Shown: positions 11,232 through 24,267, counted from the stretch's first letter. The stretch: 24,267 nucleotides of DNA from Dipetalonema caudispina (GCA_013365325.1 JABVXV010000586.1:1-24267); one strand, 5' to 3'. Program-made: numbers and translations. The notes: a model not told the origin generated them from the sequence alone.

Positions 11232-14206
11232 TCACTTGCCAGCTTCAATTTTCTTTGTGTGTTGAACTGCTGCTGTTGTCGCCGGTTCTCCATTGGTTTT
11301 TGTTCCGGACATATTTTCCACCGAAATGTGTCGACTAATCTTATCAGCCTTACGCCATAATGTCATCTCCTCAAAATATTTAGAATTAGAAATTAAATCT
11401 AGAAAAGCCCAATTTAATTATGAACAACTAACGACAACTAATTACTCACGGAATCAAAGTAACCGATAAGGCGACTGGCACTGTGACCATTTTTTAACGG
11501 AAGATTGAATGTTCGATCACGTTCAGTGTGCATTTGCGCCATCAGTATCAAATATACTACATTGATTATACGTATATTACAGTAAAATACCTTACCTGCT
11601 GCTTGAAGTAACGACGATCTTCTTCATCAACCAAAACGAGATTCAAATAATAGCGAACTGAGAATTTTTTGCCAACATCACGCATCGTTGGTGTCAAATC
11701 ATAACCAGCAAGGAAAAGACGTATTGGAATTGATTCACCTAAAAGTCATTTCAGTTTATTCCACTGTTTGCGAGAACACGGTTAAACAGAAACTAAGAAC
11801 ACTAAAAGGACTTCTAGTGGTAGATCCTTAGATGAGTATCTCATTAAACTCAACGGATACAATGAAGTCTACTCGTCGATGCGGATGTAAATGAAGGAAA
11901 AAACTCTAAATTCTGAAATATATGCTATAAGTTATTTAGATGTGGAATCGATTTGAAGATTGTTAAACACATATCAGTGCATATAAAATGATAATTGATA
12001 CGGCACTAAGAGCAGTGCTACGCTAAACGTAAAATTATGATACGATACTGCCAAAAAAAAGGGAATAACTCCCACCTCTCACGGGTGCACCATCCATTAT
12101 TTCATATTTTGCTATTGTTTCATTTTCGTTGAAAACATTTGGAGAATTCCCCACTGTTTCTCGTTTGATTATTGCAATTTCCATGAACTTAATTTTGATT
12201 CGAACTAACAAGAAGTATATCTTTCCAACAATTACATCTTTTAGGTGATATCTGCAATACACGATTTTAAACACAGTACAGTGCTTCTACTGCTAGACTC
12301 AAGCGAAGGACAATTGCGCATTTATAACTCCTTCCTGCTATATCGGTTTTTTGAAAAGTCTAATTCACGCTCTGGTATTTGCGTTAGGCAATTATTCCGT
12401 TCAAAAAATATCAATAATTGAATAAGTCCATAGGAACTTAAAACATGCCAATGCTTATGTATTCCTAACATTATTATATTATTTGGACAAACTTATCGCC
12501 CCAACAAAATAAAAGTAAAAAACACTTACTTGGAGCGATTATATTCGAATTCAATGTGTAAAGAATCCTCAATACCAACTTCCATTTTGATACTGTTATT
12601 TGCATCCGGATATGACGAAAGCGTATGCACAATAACATCCATTTCGCGTATTATATCGGTTAACCTTCGCACAATGACCACTCTTAGGAAATAGCTGTAA
12701 TAACATAAACACCAATAATACTTTTTTGCTACACTGTTATTGCAATCAACTCCCTGAAATTCTTACATCCCGAAATAAGTTGACGTTTTTGATTACTTAG
12801 ACTTGAAAAATCTTTAATTTCGGCTATCAAGATGCCACAATTCGCGGTCATCTTCAAATGAGTTCACTACCAAGAAATAATGATAGCTCAGTTAAAAAAA
12901 GAAAAATATTTTCGGATATGTCTTCTTGCTCCTTTTTTTCTTCACAAATTAGCAATAATAAAATCTTTATAACAAAAAAAATGACATACCGCAATTTGAC
13001 ATTTGCACCAACATATGATTCATATGGTTTCTCAACTTTTGGAAATTCAAACCGAAAAACCGCATTTTGCGTTAGTTCACCTGGACGAGCCAACTCCTTC
13101 ATCAGTGTTATAAAATCATGCTGATTACCACGATCATAATTTAGCTCTGAAAATTTTTTCAAAAATTTTATGATCAAACATGTATGCTATGAAGGAAATC
13201 GGGCAAGACTAGCAAACAGATGACACGAGATGGAGAGACATCGGATAACTTAAGTCTGCATTTGGCCGCATTTCTGAATAACACCTAGAGTTTCTCAAAA
13301 ATAATTTAAGCTACCATAATGATGAAAGTTTCTCAGCTGAAATTCATGTGTGACTTCAATTAATTTCATAATTTTTGACAAAACTGAGCGCCGCTCGTCA
13401 TTCCAATTACATCACCAATGCAATAAGACTTTAATGAAAAGGTTTCCAAGAAAATTTCTGAAATATAGATTCAAACATGACACTTCCTATTTACACAAAT
13501 TTGAAAAAACACCAGCCAATTGTTGCCAACAGATAATAACTCAAAATAAAACAAAATTTAGGAAAAACGGCGTACCAATTTGTCCAATAAATTCAATTCT
13601 TATTCCTTGATGATCAAATTTTTTCTTCACAGCAACTCCCACCGTACCAGATATTGTTTCACCATCATAAAAGAGGAAATGTGTTTCCTGACCTCCTTCT
13701 TCACATCGTATTTTGGCTACCTGGAATGACCATTTAATTAACCCAAAAGCAAAGAATCCGGTGGGCTGTGTCAATTACCAAAGTCGGGACGTCTTGCATC
13801 CGAAGCGAGAATCACATTACTAGACCAACCAACCGATCGAGACTGCCATATCGTACTTTCACTATAATGTCACTTTCAATTTAGTTTCTTGTTCAACCCA
13901 CCTCCAAAAATCAAATCCCAATCCTGACACATCTCGATAAGTTCGAAATGATATGTGTAACTTCTTCAGAAAATTTAAATCAGCGCTAATATTATGAAAG
14001 GAAACGAAACACTAACTTTTCTACTATCTGCATCATCCAACTTGATTGAAATTTCCGCAGCTTGACCGAATCCAAAGAAAGCCTGGAAGACAATCTTTGT
14101 CAGTATGGCATATAAGACATGCTTTTCCCGGTGAAGTATAGCATCAATTAACTCATGAAATTCAGCATGGATTTAGGTAAATACGAAATTATCAAATTTT
14201 TACCAT
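11232..14206 (-). CDS. VPS26: VPS26 retromer subunit
   Basis: Arrestin-fold subunit of the cytosolic retromer, which binds VPS35 and retrieves cargo from endosomes. Exons in transcript order: 14206-14204, 14082-14017, 13720-13576, 13146-12990, 12694-12530, 12251-12076, 11738-11596, 11369-11232. All junctions are GT-AG and phases agree, giving 330 residues, the usual family length. The start MAFFGFGQAAEISI matches the MSFFGFGQ start of VPS26B-type proteins. Further family signatures in order are LFYDGETISG (about 40-49), HQGIRIEFIGQI, YDRGN, ELARPGELTQ, VEKPYESYVGANVKLRY, SIKMEVGIED, YHLKDVIVGKIYFLLVRIKI, IAKYEIMDGAPVRG, IPIRLFLAGYDLTPTMRD and DRRYFKQQ. The last exon gives a short variable tail ending EAGK. 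Exon 8 uses a weak TTTTGAG acceptor. It converges with RAD54B. Identity is very sure; only the one-codon first exon is uncertain. Confidence 0.96.
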
Positions 14207-14214
14207 TCTGAAAG
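14204..14214 (-). promoter_or_regulatory. Candidate trans-splice acceptor plus VPS26 start codon
   Basis: On the minus strand CTTTCAG (14214-14208) is followed by A, the ATG (14206-14204) and at once a donor GTAAAA. The next acceptor, CTTCCAG at 14083, joins phase 0 to GCT TTC TTT GGA, giving MAFFGFGQ. No in-frame ATG lies just upstream of exon 2. A weaker alternative start is ATG ATA GAG before GTGAGG at 14787-14779, which would give MIE before AFFGF. Confidence 0.55.
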
Positions 14215-16813
14215 ATCGCTTCCAAATACTTCCTGTCCGAAAATAATCGAGTTTATAATATTTGTGAATAAATTTATAAATACATAGAACAAATAAGAGA
14301 ATTATCGAGTAACCAATAACATGTTGAACTGAAAATTCTAACACAGATGAAATAGAAATCATGTGAAATCCGCTATACATTCCAAGGATACCCGAAAGAT
14401 AAACAGACAGTTTGAATCAATGCTTCGCGAACATGAACGTTGATTTTAGTAAATCTTTTAAAATGAAAAAAACCACGAAAGAGACTTGACAGTTAAACTT
14501 TCATGAAAAACACAAATACATGGATGAATCCGTCAATTTCATAACTAAAAGACTGAATTGCATATAAATGCATTTGGTTAAGTATAATGAATACAGATTT
14601 TGGCATAACTTATGGTATATTGGATACAGAACACTATCAATGTAGCACTAGTATTCATTACGACAACTCAAACCATCTAAATGAATCAGAATCTTACAAA
14701 TCCTTCACGTGAACCTCACTACCCCAGCAATCTATGAGAAATCCATCCAAAGCTCATCATCCAACTTCCGTGCCTCACCTCTATCATACTGGCCATCGGA
14801 AGGCATCCTTGAATTAGAATAAAACATGGCCCGAAGCACTATAGTGAGGTGCGCAATGCGAAACTACTGTGTCAACATGTCATTTCATATTACGTTTTTG
14901 TGAGAAAAGGCTGTTGTGTTGCAGCAATTCAAATCACATTAGGATCGAGATCTAAGCATGGCATTTTCCGGTTCAAAAGTTTTAAAGATGAAGTTTGATC
15001 TGCAGAACTGTGTCAAAGGTCAGGTTAATCGTCTTAGTTTCTACGTTAAAAGATTAATCGGCTGACATGAGGTTTTCGACACTGGATGATGGATTGTGTT
15101 CACTGAACCTTTACCTTTCTCACTGGAAGTGTTAGTCATTTTCTGGCTCGCTTAAATTTCAATAAACGAATTTCTATTTTTCATCTTAAAGATAATTAGC
15201 TGTTCCACATTCTGAAAGTGTTTTCCCAGATGTTTTCCTATTAGTACTTCAAGATTATCCTACCAGATCTGTAAATCTTTGAGCCTTAGATCGTTTATCG
15301 ATAAACGGACAGAACTACCATGTCATTTTTTCGAAGAAAAGCTCCAAATAAATCAGAAAAGGAACTTAAAAAATTACATAAAAAAATTCTTCAAACAGAA
15401 CGGTACTAATAGTTGACATCATAACCCGAGTATCCGGTATTCAGTATATTATTTTACCGGATAGATCAAATAATAGACACTTTAGATTAATAAAGAAGTC
15501 AAATTATCCTCCTTTCCCGAAATACCTAAAATTTACAATCATAGCTTTCTTTCTCTTACTCTCTCTCTTTCTTCGACCTTGTTAGTTTTCAGTAGTTCTG
15601 CACTTAAACTTTCCAGAAATTATTCTGAAGTGTCGAAAAACGCCCAAACAAATGTCTTATTTTGTACATCATTCTATCCACCATTGACATCATTTCATTT
15701 ACTACAACATTTACTACAGTGTGACGATTTTATTAATCCCTATAACATTGTCTATAACAAAAACTTATCAATTTCTATCATCTCCTGAAATCATTAATTA
15801 TTTTTTTTTACATTTTTCATGAAGCTCTGTTTTTGAAATGCAGAAATTTCCGATCACTTTCATATTTAAAAATATCATCATTTTAGGAATATTTGATAAT
15901 TTGAAAACATAGTTTGCAAGTTTTGCAAATGTTTTTGAAGATGCGTGGATACTTTTCGATTTTGAATGGTAACTTTAATTACAACTTGTATATTATCAAC
16001 AAAAAACACCAACCATATCTAAAAATTACAATATCACAGCACAAACAGAACATTACAATAATCTTATTTTGGTTATCGTATAATAGTAAAGAAATTTTGT
16101 TTGGATGAGAGGATCTCAAAGTTGATGTTCGAAATCTTAATATTTATTGAATTCGAAAAATTTGAAACATTGTCGATTACTACCGAAATATTTCTTCTGT
16201 CCTCAAATATTCGTTTCAAATTGTACACGCTTACAATTATTTACAAAATTTGCTGTCTTCTAGAGAAGAGGAAAGCACGATGTATAATAAATAAATTAAG
16301 ACGCAAACGTGCTTGAAACACTATCGAAAACATACAGATATTTCAATCATAATTTAATCAATAATACCCGAAAAGAAATTTTACTTAACATTAGAAATAC
16401 ACAAGTGGAAAATTATAAATTATAGGATGAGATCAAACAGAAACAATGAAATGTTAAATTGCATTAAATTAAACAATTAATAATAGCAATTGAATGTCAT
16501 CGTCTCATTGCTTAACCAAACGAGAAAAAAAAATTTTGCAAAGTTGGAAAAGTTTCGAACCGGAATGAATCCATCAGGAATATCATCTGTTAACGAGACT
16601 TCCGAATTATAAGGTTTCTAGTAGCATTAGAAAAACGTTAGTAGCATCATTCCTCTCTCAACTCATTTCATCGAATCTACTACTTAAAGTTAAAGTTTGA
16701 TGATTGACGAATATAGGATCAATTTTTGTACATTTAAAATCACTGCCTTAAATCTAATTAGGTTTTGGCGAAACATTGTAAATCTAAATGAGAATTTTTG
16801 TGAAATTAAGCAA
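14215..16813. other. Intergenic DNA between VPS26 and the sulfotransferase gene, no gene seen
   Basis: Open frames here are short, low-complexity and unrecognised on both strands. It contains a CT-rich tract at about 15546-15575. Because the two flanking genes point the same way, the promoter of VPS26 probably lies in this interval, but I see no definite element. Confidence 0.5.
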
Positions 16814-16819
16814 TTTATT
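16814..16819 (-). terminator. Candidate poly(A) signal of the sulfotransferase gene
   Basis: AATAAA on the minus strand, about 115 bp beyond the TAG stop of the sulfotransferase. Confidence 0.45.
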
Positions 16820-16934
16820 CAACTAATCCACAGATATCATTTTCCCAACAACAACAAAAAAAATTACTACTAATGGGAAAAAAGAAAAACACAGATGAGG
16901 TCCGGCATATATTAATTAAGGCACTAAAATTTTG

Positions 16935-18222
16935 CTAATGATAGGCATGCCAATGAAACCTTCTATTAATAAGCTTAAAAAATTCCTCATTTTGTGGACG
17001 ATAAAAATCTTCCAATTTTTGGATAACATCGAATCGTACGTGTGGATGCGCTCGACCTTTTGTTTTTCCGAGACAATGCAAAGTATTATCTTTTCGTAAT
17101 ACACATGGAAAGCCTTTTAATGGATCCGTTGCAAAATTTGATCGTCGAACAACTGCAATACTTCGAATTTTCAATTTGATAGAAATATTTTTGGTGAGAA
17201 AGAAAAAATATGAAAATATAATGAATGCAACTTAAGGATAAAATAATAAATTAATATAGCTTAACAATGGTAATTTTCTTAACACAGTTTAACTCTATGG
17301 TTTTTATGCAGAAGATATAAAAGGAAGAAAAAAACTACTAATCAAATCAATTTTAAATTTAAACTGAATGGTTTTATAAATGAATGTAAAAATAAAACTT
17401 TTACTACTAAACTGGAATTTCATCAAAATTTCACAAATATTTACCTGGTTTAACAGTTAGGAATCGTTCAACAGCATAAATTTCAGCAGCGGGATTTGTA
17501 ATCAGTCGTTCGCCATCCACGAAATGAATCTGATGAAGCGGAAAATGCTGAAGCCACCTCCGGATATGTCTATGGTAAATTCCGATCCGGATAGCACCCC
17601 ATGAAGCGTTTACACCATTTTTCATACCTATTGAACATTGTTCTTACCATAAATTTTGGATTTAAATTTCTAACTAAAATTTAATTTTACAAGCTACTCT
17701 TTTAAAATTCGAAAAGTTCCCAACATCAGCAAATTTTTCTCAATTAATGATAAATGGAGTACCGGTTGCATTAGATGAATTGTTGCCGAGCACCATTTCC
17801 TCAAAACTTGGCATTAAAGTATTTCTTTTCTTTTTACTGATTGCTTGTGTATAATCTAAAATTTAGATTTGAACAAAACTACGAAAATTTTATCTGAAAT
17901 CATGAACCGAAAGCAAATTAATTTCAGTGGTATAAATAACATGTTCTTTCACCGAGATGAAAACTTTCAAATTTTTATGTAAAATTTAGTTAAAATTTTA
18001 CAGGCAGTTGTCAAAAGTTCTGCATTGTCAGAAATAAAAATATTTGAATAAAATTTCATAAAATTACCTGATATAGCTCTGGTAATCGGATTTCGTACAA
18101 CGACGATTAATTTAATTGTTGAATTCAAACTGCGAACTCGTCCGGGAGCTGTTTTGCTTACAAAATATGCTGGTGTTTTTTCCACCGTTATTTCCGTAGC
18201 GCTTGTTTCCGGCATTCTATTT
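16935..18222 (-). CDS. Heparan sulfate glucosamine 3-O-sulfotransferase, 3' part
   Basis: Golgi enzyme that transfers sulfate from PAPS to the 3-OH of glucosamine in heparan sulfate. Four exons in transcript order: 18222-18068, 17855-17763, 17627-17445, 17152-16935. GT-AG junctions and phases agree, coding the last 215 residues to a TAG stop. The first visible residues ([20 protein letters not shown]) align inside the family, so the first exon is internal. Visible signatures are TVEKTPAYF, the 3'-phosphate-binding [14 protein letters not shown] with [27 protein letters not shown], the paired cysteines of [12 protein letters not shown] and KTKGRAHP. There are N-x-S/T sites near the middle (NNS, NAT, NAS), fitting a lumenal enzyme. 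The N-terminal membrane anchor, the PAPS 5'-loop (KGGTRAL type) and the catalytic Glu region were not found in the rest of the window. It most resembles HS3ST1/nematode hst-3 proteins; the exact subtype is not assigned. Confidence 0.92.
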
Positions 18223-18674
18223 CTGAAATATTTGATAAAAATTTTACAGGATAATGTATTTTCGTTTTATATAAACAAATCACTTTAATTATCATATTAA
18301 TGAGAAATTGATTTTTTTTTAAAATTAAATCAATGATATTATATCGTTTATGATTTGTAAGCAATAATAGAATTGCATGTAAAAATAAAATTTGATGATA
18401 CCTGCTTTAAAGGTTTTCTTCGTTTGTTGTAAATTTTTAAAATTTATATTTAAATCATTTTAAAATAAATCATCCATTTCCATTAGTTTCAAGTTAACAC
18501 GTCCAGATATGGTATACTTTTCTTTTCTTCCACCACTCGATGGGTAAAACAATTTACTTCATTTCAATGATTCCATTATTTCTCTTTCCATAAATCTTTT
18601 CCCCTTCCTTTCATTATCGTCTTTCATTTTGTAATTTTAAATTCTTTCCTGAGAATGGAGAAAAAGAAAGCAAA

Positions 18675-18694
18675 AGAGAGAGAGAGAGAGAGAG
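18675..18694. repeat. (AG)10 microsatellite
   Basis: Uninterrupted AG dinucleotides within a purine-rich stretch, about 450 bp upstream of the first visible sulfotransferase exon. Confidence 0.9.
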
Positions 18695-19044
18695 GAATGC
18701 AAATAATTAGATTGAATCGGAGAAGATAAAACAGGGTTTTAGCAAAAAAAGAAAAAAGATATTATAACATATAGTATTATTATTTCCCTAATTAAGGAGC
18801 ATTTTATTGAAAAAGTCATTTGGAACAATAGAAAGAACTTGAGAGATGAATGATTTGGAAGGAATGTGAGAGATGAGATTGTCATTTAGTTGTCAAATTT
18901 CAGGTTGACAGTATGTCGGTCACTTCAAACGACAAAAGTTTGGTCTTTACCCAACGTTAGGGGTCATCAACCAATCATCTCTTTATAACAGTAAACCATC
19001 TTCTACAGTTACCTGTGAATATGATATAACTGATACTATCCTTT

Positions 19045-19072
19045 ACTTCTCTCTCTTTCTCTCTCTCTTTTA
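19045..19072. repeat. CT-rich microsatellite
   Basis: CTCTCTCTTTCTCTCTCTCT with small interruptions; the opposite-strand counterpart of the AG tract about 370 bp away. Confidence 0.75.
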
Positions 19073-19299
19073 ATTCTATTTGATATTACCTTTTTTCTTC
19101 GTCTTTTTTTTCCTTTCCTCAATACTTATCTTTCCAAGCCACTTTGAAATCATTACTATGTATCCGGATGATACTCTGCAGAAGTTCCTACAAGATCATA
19201 CCAATTACGTCACAATAAACTTACCGCGCTATACTTCTTTATAATTAACAAAAACCGATTACGAATATTTTCATTCAGCTACTACTTTATTTTATTAAT

Positions 19300-19510
19300 A
19301 ATATCGCTATTATTCCAGCGCATAATATTATCATTATCGATTTCATTGTTATCACCCTTACTACTATTATTATCATTATCATTTATATCATTCATAATTA
19401 ACTTAACATTATCGTCATTGCCATTCAGTTGCTTTAATTATTATCATTTAATTATTTTCATTCCTACCATTGTCAAAATATTGTTCTTATTAAAGTACTT
19501 TCATTATTAT
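19300..19510. repeat. Degenerate ATT/ATC trinucleotide-rich tract
   Basis: Imperfect runs such as ATTATTATCATTATCATT recur with interruptions over about 200 bp, suggesting an old decayed trinucleotide array. Confidence 0.6.
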
Positions 19511-20625
19511 TGTAATTAAACAAAATTAAAAAGAAAGACATTGTAATGTTTTAGACAATTTTTTGAAAATGATTAATTCCTTTCATGTTTATTACTTCAA
19601 AACTGAAAAAAAAAATATTAAATTTATACTTCTGAAAAAATTCGAAAAATGCTAGTGTATCATAATTATTAGCAATACATTTATTTGATGAGAAATGCAA
19701 ACTGGCATCCTTTCAGTTGAATGAATTAGTGGTTTGAAATGAATTCCTGGTTAAGCCTATATATTTTGCACTAATTGAATTTATTGCAGTAAGAGAGGGA
19801 GAAGATCGGTGCATTGAGAACAGTGAGTGAATAGGATGGCAATTTTGTAATTCGAAGTTAATTAGCAATTAGAGCTATTTCGTTCCCTTCTCATCTGATA
19901 ACAAGGATATATAACCAAACATCTTATATTTGTCGCTTTCTGCTATTCCCTTATCTGACCATACTTCATTCACACGTCTAACCTTAAATCTTCTGTCAAC
20001 TTTTCCCTGTTAACGCTTCTCTCTTAGCAGTATTGTATTGTCAAAACTAAATTTTAATTTTATTCAAATTCTCCAGGGTGAACTTTTGCAATGACCATAC
20101 ATTGACCAATATAGTATGATCAATTGTAGCTTTCAATTAATTTCCAGTTCAGCATTCGTCACCAATTTTCATCTATCTACTTCATCAATTTCAATATATT
20201 GTAAAATGAAATTAAACAACTTTACGGAGCAATTCTTCTTGACGAACTATTTGCTTTTAAAATCTATAACAATTGAAGCATTTTCAACATAAGACAAATT
20301 TCATTTGAAAGAGAAAAATTTTATTTGGATTAAAGAAAAAAAAAATAGAAAAAAAGCAAAAAGATATCCAAGCAATAGAAAACTGATGAAATTGTCATGA
20401 TATTCGTAAATGGAGCTTATTGATGAGAATTTTTAGACAAACTTTTTTCAATTTCACTACTACAATCTTCTAATGTCACATGTAGAGACAATTATCCATA
20501 ATACATTGTTTGATATCTGTGCTAAACATCCTCGATAATCTTCCCACATGTTTCTGGATGATGGATGATCTCAAATAACGATCCAAGTGACCCTCTAATT
20601 AATAAACAATACTAATTAATACAAA

Positions 20626-20628
<3 letters not shown>

Positions 20629-20678
<50 letters not shown>
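20629..20678. repeat. Compound (AT)18(GT)7 microsatellite
   Basis: An uninterrupted AT run (20629-20664) passes directly into GT repeats (20665-20678). Confidence 0.95.
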
Positions 20679-21042
20679 CAATGTGTACGATTAATTGTCT
20701 AACGGAGTGCAAATTTATCGGAACAAATGACTTGAATGTGAATAAATCCCTTCAACAAAAAGATCAATGTGGATGCCATCCGAGAGAACTGACAAAACTG
20801 TGAAAATGCGCCTGTTAGCGCTGATAAGAAGCAGGAAACTTCACTTTCCTGCGAATCAGCTGTTATATTTAACAAATTAATTAGTGAAGGTTGATTATTA
20901 GTTGGTGCCTCATTTCACCTCTAATTTAGTTTTATTTACATCAATTTTAGTCTTGGTTTCCAACCGGAAATTTCAAATGGCATATTGGAAAATTGACAGA
21001 GCAAATTAAAGATAAATTGTATTATGTTTAAAGATATTATTC

Positions 21043-21061
21043 AAAAAAAAAAAAAAAAAAA
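21043..21061. repeat. Poly(A) run, 19 bases
   Basis: Uninterrupted A homopolymer. No retroposed gene is recognisable just upstream. Confidence 0.9.
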
Positions 21062-21682
21062 CTGAATCAATCCCAATTAAGAATTGCTTAGGCTTACAAT
21101 CCCTTATTAAATTGGAAATTTCATTACAACTTTCCATAACTTCTTTAGTTAAAAGTTTTTAACTAACAATCACAAATTTTTGATGATTTTTTTTTTCTTT
21201 TTTGCTTTCGTTTTTGTTTTTCTTGAACTAATTACCGCTGCTATATATTTGATAGCCATTGTAAAATCAAATTATTTGCATACCATATTCGTTAATTATT
21301 TATCTAATTGGCTATCAATTATTACTAGGCATGTCTCATCTCATATAATGAGTATAGCTTATTCCTTTCTATCAATAATCACTATTTCTATCTTTTTACT
21401 TTTATATATTCATCCTGCAACAACCATTCATTCCTTCCATCCTCTTCTTATCATTATTTATCTTAATTAAATAACATATTTGTTTCTCTAAATAAATATA
21501 CATCAAATTTCAATTTAACAATAATAGAGGAAATGTGAAGGACAAAAATGGCAAGGTTACCGATAGATTACAATGATAAAGATCTCAAGTTTGAAGGACC
21601 GCAATCCCGTGCCTCATGTAAATAAATGATCGCATTTGTCAAATGGGTGTGATTGTATCAAATAGTGACAGTGAGTGAGGAC

Positions 21683-21687
<5 letters not shown>

Positions 21688-21715
<28 letters not shown>
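21688..21715. repeat. Poly(A) run, 28 bases
   Basis: Uninterrupted A homopolymer, the longest in the window. The preceding sequence is not recognisable as a retrotransposon or processed gene copy. Confidence 0.9.
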
Positions 21716-21716
<1 letters not shown>

Positions 21717-22095
21717 AAATGAGTTCGAAAATATATGAAGGATGACTTTGTCAAGAAAATGTTGTTGATTAATTACAATTACTTAAATATACTACTCTTT
21801 TTCCTCTCTCCAGTTTATCTTCATCATTTTTTTCTTTCACCGATTTTGACTTTATTGTAGCATTCCAAAAAGTGCAACCTTTTTCCTTCTTTTTACCTCA
21901 TTTTGCCACTCATTTCTATCTTTATTTTATTATTATTTTTTTTTTTAATGGATTAAGCAATAAAATAGGGTATCCAAAAGATCCATTTAAAACACACAAA
22001 CATGGGATTTGCCATCCGATCTGATGGCCATTTTCATTTTTACCGATATATGAATCAATCTAAAAGAATTTCGCTCAAATGCATGCACAACACAT

Positions 22096-22106
22096 ACACA
22101 CACACA

Positions 22107-22158
<52 letters not shown>
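22096..22158. repeat. (CA)n microsatellite, about 31 units
   Basis: CA dinucleotides with a single CC interruption near 22110, followed by a short AT run near 22172-22182. Its translations (Thr-His or Val-Cys repeats) are not genes. Confidence 0.95.
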
Positions 22159-22160
<2 letters not shown>

Positions 22161-24153
22161 TACAGACACAACATATATATATATTCATAATATTTCATTA
22201 TTTTTATTGTTTTTCAACTTATTAATTATAGTTGATAGGGAAGAAAAGCTGAAATTACAATTTATATATTACAGGAAAAGTTTTGAGAAAGAAAATGCAA
22301 AGTAAAATTCAATGAAAATAATACTTTTTTTTCATTTCCAATCGACACCAAACATTTTTTAATTTAATGACTTTCTTTTTTTTTTCTTTAACTTTTATCA
22401 TCTTGCATTAAATTATTCTCAAAAGTAACGATATATGCAAAAAAAAAAAGAAAAAAAAAGAATTTATATTTGATTTGGCTAATCAGTAATAATAGAAATT
22501 TTATGCTACATTCTAGAAATTAAAAATTGAAATTTAAAACTGTTTCATTAAATCAATTTTGTTTGGGGGAAAAAGGATTTATTAAATTAAAACAAAAAAG
22601 ATTGTTTTTTAGTTTACTTGGAAAAAAAGGAAGAATTTTTGTTAAGCTTTTAAAATAAACATTATATTATCAATTTTTTCATAAAAATTTGATCACTAAA
22701 ACGGCTATCCTTTTGAATTATCACTCACTGCATTGAATATATAATTGTTGACATATATTTTGTAATATAAAATTATTTATCCACAACTATACTAGAATTA
22801 TTTGAAAATTGGAACAAAAGGATTAATTGCTGCTTAAAATCAGATTTTTTGAACAAATAAGAATGAAAGCAACTTATTATATAGTTTATTCAATTTTAAT
22901 TAAAATTATTATTTTTACATTAGTATTATTGTGAACATTTTTTATACAATAATACTTAAGCATCAAATTATTCTTTATTTGATCTTAGAAGGAGGAAGAT
23001 AATTAAATTTCGTATTTAGCGTATCTTTCAAGGTCAATAAGAAAGTAAAAATGTGAAAGAGTAAAATTTAATAAAAAATTTTTGCTAATTTAATAATAAA
23101 ACATTAAGCATTTTGCAATGGTGCTATATTATGAAAGTAAAGCATTTTTTATAAAATGACTTAATTATCGTTGCTATCGTAAAAATTAACTTTGTTGAAA
23201 AAAAAAAATTATTTTATAAAAATACTAGAAAAAAAAAGTAAACGGGAGAATTGAAAAAAAAACATGAAAACGGAGTATGAGTGAATGAAGTTAATGTGAA
23301 ATCGTTAAATTTTTAATGTTAATGTATCCTTTTCAAAAAAAAAAGAGAAAAAAAAAAATGAAATAGAACGAAGCAATCAACAAGACAAGGAAAAGAAATA
23401 GTATGGATAAACTATCCAGAAATAATGATTCTTGAATACTCAAAAGTTTAGCCATACATTTACAATTTATCTTCTACTCATTCTCAAAAATAATTATCAG
23501 TAATAATTAAATGACTTGGCAAGTGAAATCTCTAAATTTATATATGCTTAAATAGCATGTAGGAAATAAATTTATTTTGAAAAGAAGAATTTATTTATGC
23601 TAAAGAGAAAAAACAAATTGTCTTTCAGTTTGAATGAGTTTTAAAAAATGGAGAATTAAATTGTTGCCCATTAAAATTTTTTGCAGATATTTTGACAATA
23701 ATAAAAGATAAATTATTGAATAATAAAAAACAAATTAATTTTTTCCTTTTTTAAACTCTTTTATTTGTAATTTTTTTTAGTTGAAACTCTCCACTTTTTT
23801 TGTTTTATTTTACTTCATATCTCTCAGGGGAAGAAGTAATAATTTATTATTTGATTCCATTGTTTCATTTGTTGCTTGATAGCAATTGATAGTTTAATAG
23901 AAAATTTTACGAAAATTCTTTCATTCCAAATTTCGTTTTCCTTTTTAAATATATTGGAATATTTTATTTTAGACAAACACGGATGCGAGAAAAAAAAAAA
24001 AGAGTAAAAAGCTTTAATGGATAATTCTCGATTGTGTGAAATATATAAGCTGCTAAAGTGCAAAGAAGAAAGAATTCCGTTTTAACATTTTCATTTTCAT
24101 CTTTCCGATATTATAACAAAAACAACTGTTATTTACTTATTTAGCAATTATTA

Positions 24154-24267
<114 letters not shown>

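Noticed and set aside
12035..12074. Continuation of the VPS26 exon 6 ORF past GAPVRG
   Set aside because: The frame after AGAG runs into intron; the donor GTGGGA at 12075 joins exactly to the ESIPIRLFLAGYD exon.
12858..13124. Plus-strand 88-codon ORF
   Set aside because: It lies opposite VPS26 exon 4, whose minus-strand translation matches the family in detail; this is an antisense shadow.
14192..14380. Minus-strand hydrophobic 62-codon ORF
   Set aside because: AT-rich, unrecognised, and overlaps the VPS26 start in another frame; no splice link to VPS26.
15579..16316. Three plus-strand ORFs of 64-71 codons
   Set aside because: Low-complexity, AT-driven translations with no motif, start context or splice pattern.
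21987..22190. ORFs on both strands over the CA repeat
   Set aside because: Translations are Thr-His and Val-Cys dipeptide repeats from the microsatellite.

Overview
The window is eukaryotic: AT-rich DNA with three multi-exon protein genes recognised from their translated exons. The organism is most likely a nematode, possibly a filarial or other spirurid worm. This rests on short exons, introns mostly of about 75-430 bp, frequent TTTCAG-like acceptors, two start codons preceded closely by candidate trans-splice acceptors, and animal-type RAD54B, VPS26 and heparan sulfate 3-O-sulfotransferase genes. The phylum is an inference, because no spliced-leader or rRNA sequence is present.

Layout: 1-94 may be an exon of an unrecognised minus-strand gene running off the left edge. 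95-3400 is mostly empty, with two unexplained minus-strand ORFs (2073-2704), a degenerate ACGTG-containing repeat (2294-2406) and a 41-42 bp tandem duplication (3184-3266). 3420-9013 (+) is a RAD54B-type SNF2 DNA translocase gene. Eighteen of its exons join in a consistent reading frame, and one short exon around 5962 is ambiguous. 9014-11231 is the gap between two convergent genes; it is less AT-rich than its surroundings and holds short coding-like fragments I cannot identify. 11232-14206 (-) is a complete VPS26 retromer gene of eight exons, 330 codons, whose first coding exon seems to hold only the ATG. 14215-16813 has no convincing gene. 16935-18222 (-) is the last four exons of a heparan sulfate glucosamine 3-O-sulfotransferase. 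Its 5' half, with the PAPS-binding loop, was not found in the window. 18223-24267 is AT-rich DNA with many microsatellites and ends inside a long ATT array.

The three genes belong to unrelated processes (recombinational repair, endosome-to-Golgi sorting, glycan sulfation) and show no sign of being one system. I found no novel multi-gene system. The main points of interest are gene-structure oddities: the RAD54B exon 9 problem, a start-codon-only first exon in VPS26, tandem or competing splice acceptors, and the missing 5' half of the sulfotransferase gene.
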